From CAZDXJ01 sp964509475 (GTDB lineage: Bacteria > Pseudomonadota > Gammaproteobacteria > Methylococcales > Methylomonadaceae), in NCBI GenBank assembly GCA_964509475.1, contig CAZDXJ010000004.1, positions 1 through 64,000 of the forward strand: 64,000 bases of DNA, written 5' to 3'. The stretch's first letter is position 1. Each line of letters begins with the position of its first letter. A program made the position numbers and the translations under genes. This document shows positions 63,180-64,000 of this stretch, in pieces. The notes below the pieces were generated by a model. It ran no database searches. It saw only the letters and a list, made by a program, of their open reading frames with translations, and was not told the DNA's origin.

Positions 63180-64000
63180 TTAAATTTTAAGGGCATCATC
63201 CTTGTCTACAAGCTGCATATTTCCGTTGGTATTGTACAAACTGGCATCTTGCGTTCCCAGTTTGATCATCAAACGCACTTCATTTCTGGAATCGGCATGT
63301 TTGAGAGCGTCCTGATAGCTGATTTTTCCATCGACATACAAATCATAGAGCGCCTGATCAAACGTCTGCATGCCGTGTTCCCGCGATTTTTTCATCAATT
63401 CCTTGAGTTTGTGGACTTCGCCCTTGCGAATCAAGTCCGAGGCCAACGGTGTATTGATCAACAACTCAACGGCAGGGTAAAGTCCCCGGCCATCACTGCG
63501 CCGAATTAACCTTTGGGCGGCTATGGCCCGCAAATTCAGCGACAAATCCATAAATAATTGCGGGTGCATGTCTTCCGGGAAGAAATGCAGGATACGATCC
63601 AGGGCCTGGTTGGCGTTGTTGGCGTGTAGCGTGGACAAGCAAAGATGGCCGGTTTCAGCAAAGGTGATGGCGTGCTGCATGGTTTCCCGGGTGCGGATTT
63701 CACCGATCAGGATGACATTGGGCGCCTGTCTCAGCGTGTTTTTCAGGGCCACTTCGTAGGATTCCGTGTCCAGCCCGACTTCGCGCTGGGTCACGATGCA
63801 GTTGATATGCGGGTGGACAAATTCAATCGGATCCTCAATCGTAATGATATGGCCGGAACTGTTTTGATTGCGGTGTTTAATCAATGCGGCAAGGGATGTT
63901 GATTTTCCGGTTCCGGTGGCGCCGACAAAAATAATCAGGCCCCGCTGCGCCATAATCAGTTCTTTTAATATGGACGGAATATGCAGTTCGTCGGCATCGG
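63180..64000 (-). CDS. pilU: PilU-type pilus retraction ATPase, C-terminal part (N-terminus beyond window)
   Basis: 273 residues of a PilT/PilU family hexameric ATPase; the reading frame continues to the right edge (LKELIMAQRGLIIFVG). Walker A is GATGTGKST, the Asp box follows, Walker B is NVILIGEIRTRETM, and the His box is TGHLCLSTLHANNA. The C-terminal tail beyond the AIRSREL-like region (HADSRNEVRLMIKLG) is longer than in PilT and matches PilU. It supports PilT-driven retraction of type IV pili. It runs opposite to the pilus-like cluster at 44-61 kb and probably belongs to the ordinary type IV pilus. Confidence 0.92.
   Translation of the reverse strand, partial: DADELHIPSILKELIMAQRGLIIFVGATGTGKSTSLAALIKHRNQNSSGHIITIEDPIEFVHPHINCIVTQREVGLDTESYEVALKNTLRQAPNVILIGEIRTRETMQHAITFAETGHLCLSTLHANNANQALDRILHFFPEDMHPQLFMDLSLNLRAIAAQRLIRRSDGRGLYPAVELLINTPLASDLIRKGEVHKLKELMKKSREHGMQTFDQALYDLYVDGKISYQDALKHADSRNEVRLMIKLGTQDASLYNTNGNMQLVDKDDALKI

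Overview
The window looks like a chromosomal segment of a gammaproteobacterium. The divergent mrp/metG pair, the complete rnfABCDGE set running out from metG, the PilU-type retraction ATPase and the GspB/ExeA pair all fit that class. The mix of genes and the many REP-like repeats resemble Methylococcales, but no marker gene in the window settles the order, so that placement is tentative. Base composition is moderate and even, apart from a visibly AT-rich patch at about 36.1-37.8 kb. I found no rRNA, tRNA, CRISPR array, transposase or phage gene.

Layout. 0.2-3.5 kb: a spore-photolyase-like radical SAM protein, a short-chain dehydrogenase and a voltage-gated K+ channel with an RCK domain, all on +. 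3.7-10.8 kb: the Rnf complex and metG on -. 10.9-15.8 kb: mrp, polA and a CPBP protease on +. 16.0-22.6 kb: a double cNMP-binding/rhodanese protein, a lipoprotein with a hydrolase-like elbow, gspB-exeA and a DUF3014-like protein. 22.8-41.3 kb: about 18 kb of tightly packed - strand genes, many joined by ATGA or TGATG overlaps, for a Wzx/Wzy-type surface glycan. These supply a chain-length regulator, an initiating phosphoglycosyltransferase, a flippase, a polymerase, glycosyltransferases, two sulfotransferases, a deacetylase-like protein, methyltransferases, an amidotransferase, and WecB/WecC/WecG for ManNAcA. The predicted product is a sulfated, ManNAcA-containing, possibly amidated and methylated polysaccharide.

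41.7-61.0 kb is the most unusual region: a type IV pilus/type II secretion-like system on +. It begins with a Wzy_C/O-oligosaccharyltransferase-like protein, then three prepilins, MshI- and MshJ-like inner-membrane proteins, a GspE-type ATPase, a GspF-type platform protein, a GspC/PilP-like protein and a 919-residue secretin with two STN-like domains and an RGG/Asn-rich linker. A predicted outer-membrane barrel and a Glu-for-His subtilase with a dockerin-like tail complete it. The first prepilin has a good sigma-54 promoter match, a hairpin-rich leader and its own terminator. The second prepilin has its start codon inside a 14-bp inverted repeat. The separate ExeA/GspB/DUF3014 genes at 19-22.6 kb may serve the same machine. 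61.0-64 kb: argH, then on - a small membrane protein downstream of pilU, which runs off the window.

Intergenic DNA, mainly around the prepilins, is a mosaic of dispersed repeats. R1 is a MITE-like element of about 120 bp with 15-bp perfect terminal inverted repeats and an internal REP hairpin. R2 is a unit of about 200 bp, tandemly duplicated at 50.2-50.7 kb and split by R1 at 43.9 kb. R3 and R4 each occur twice in inverted orientation.
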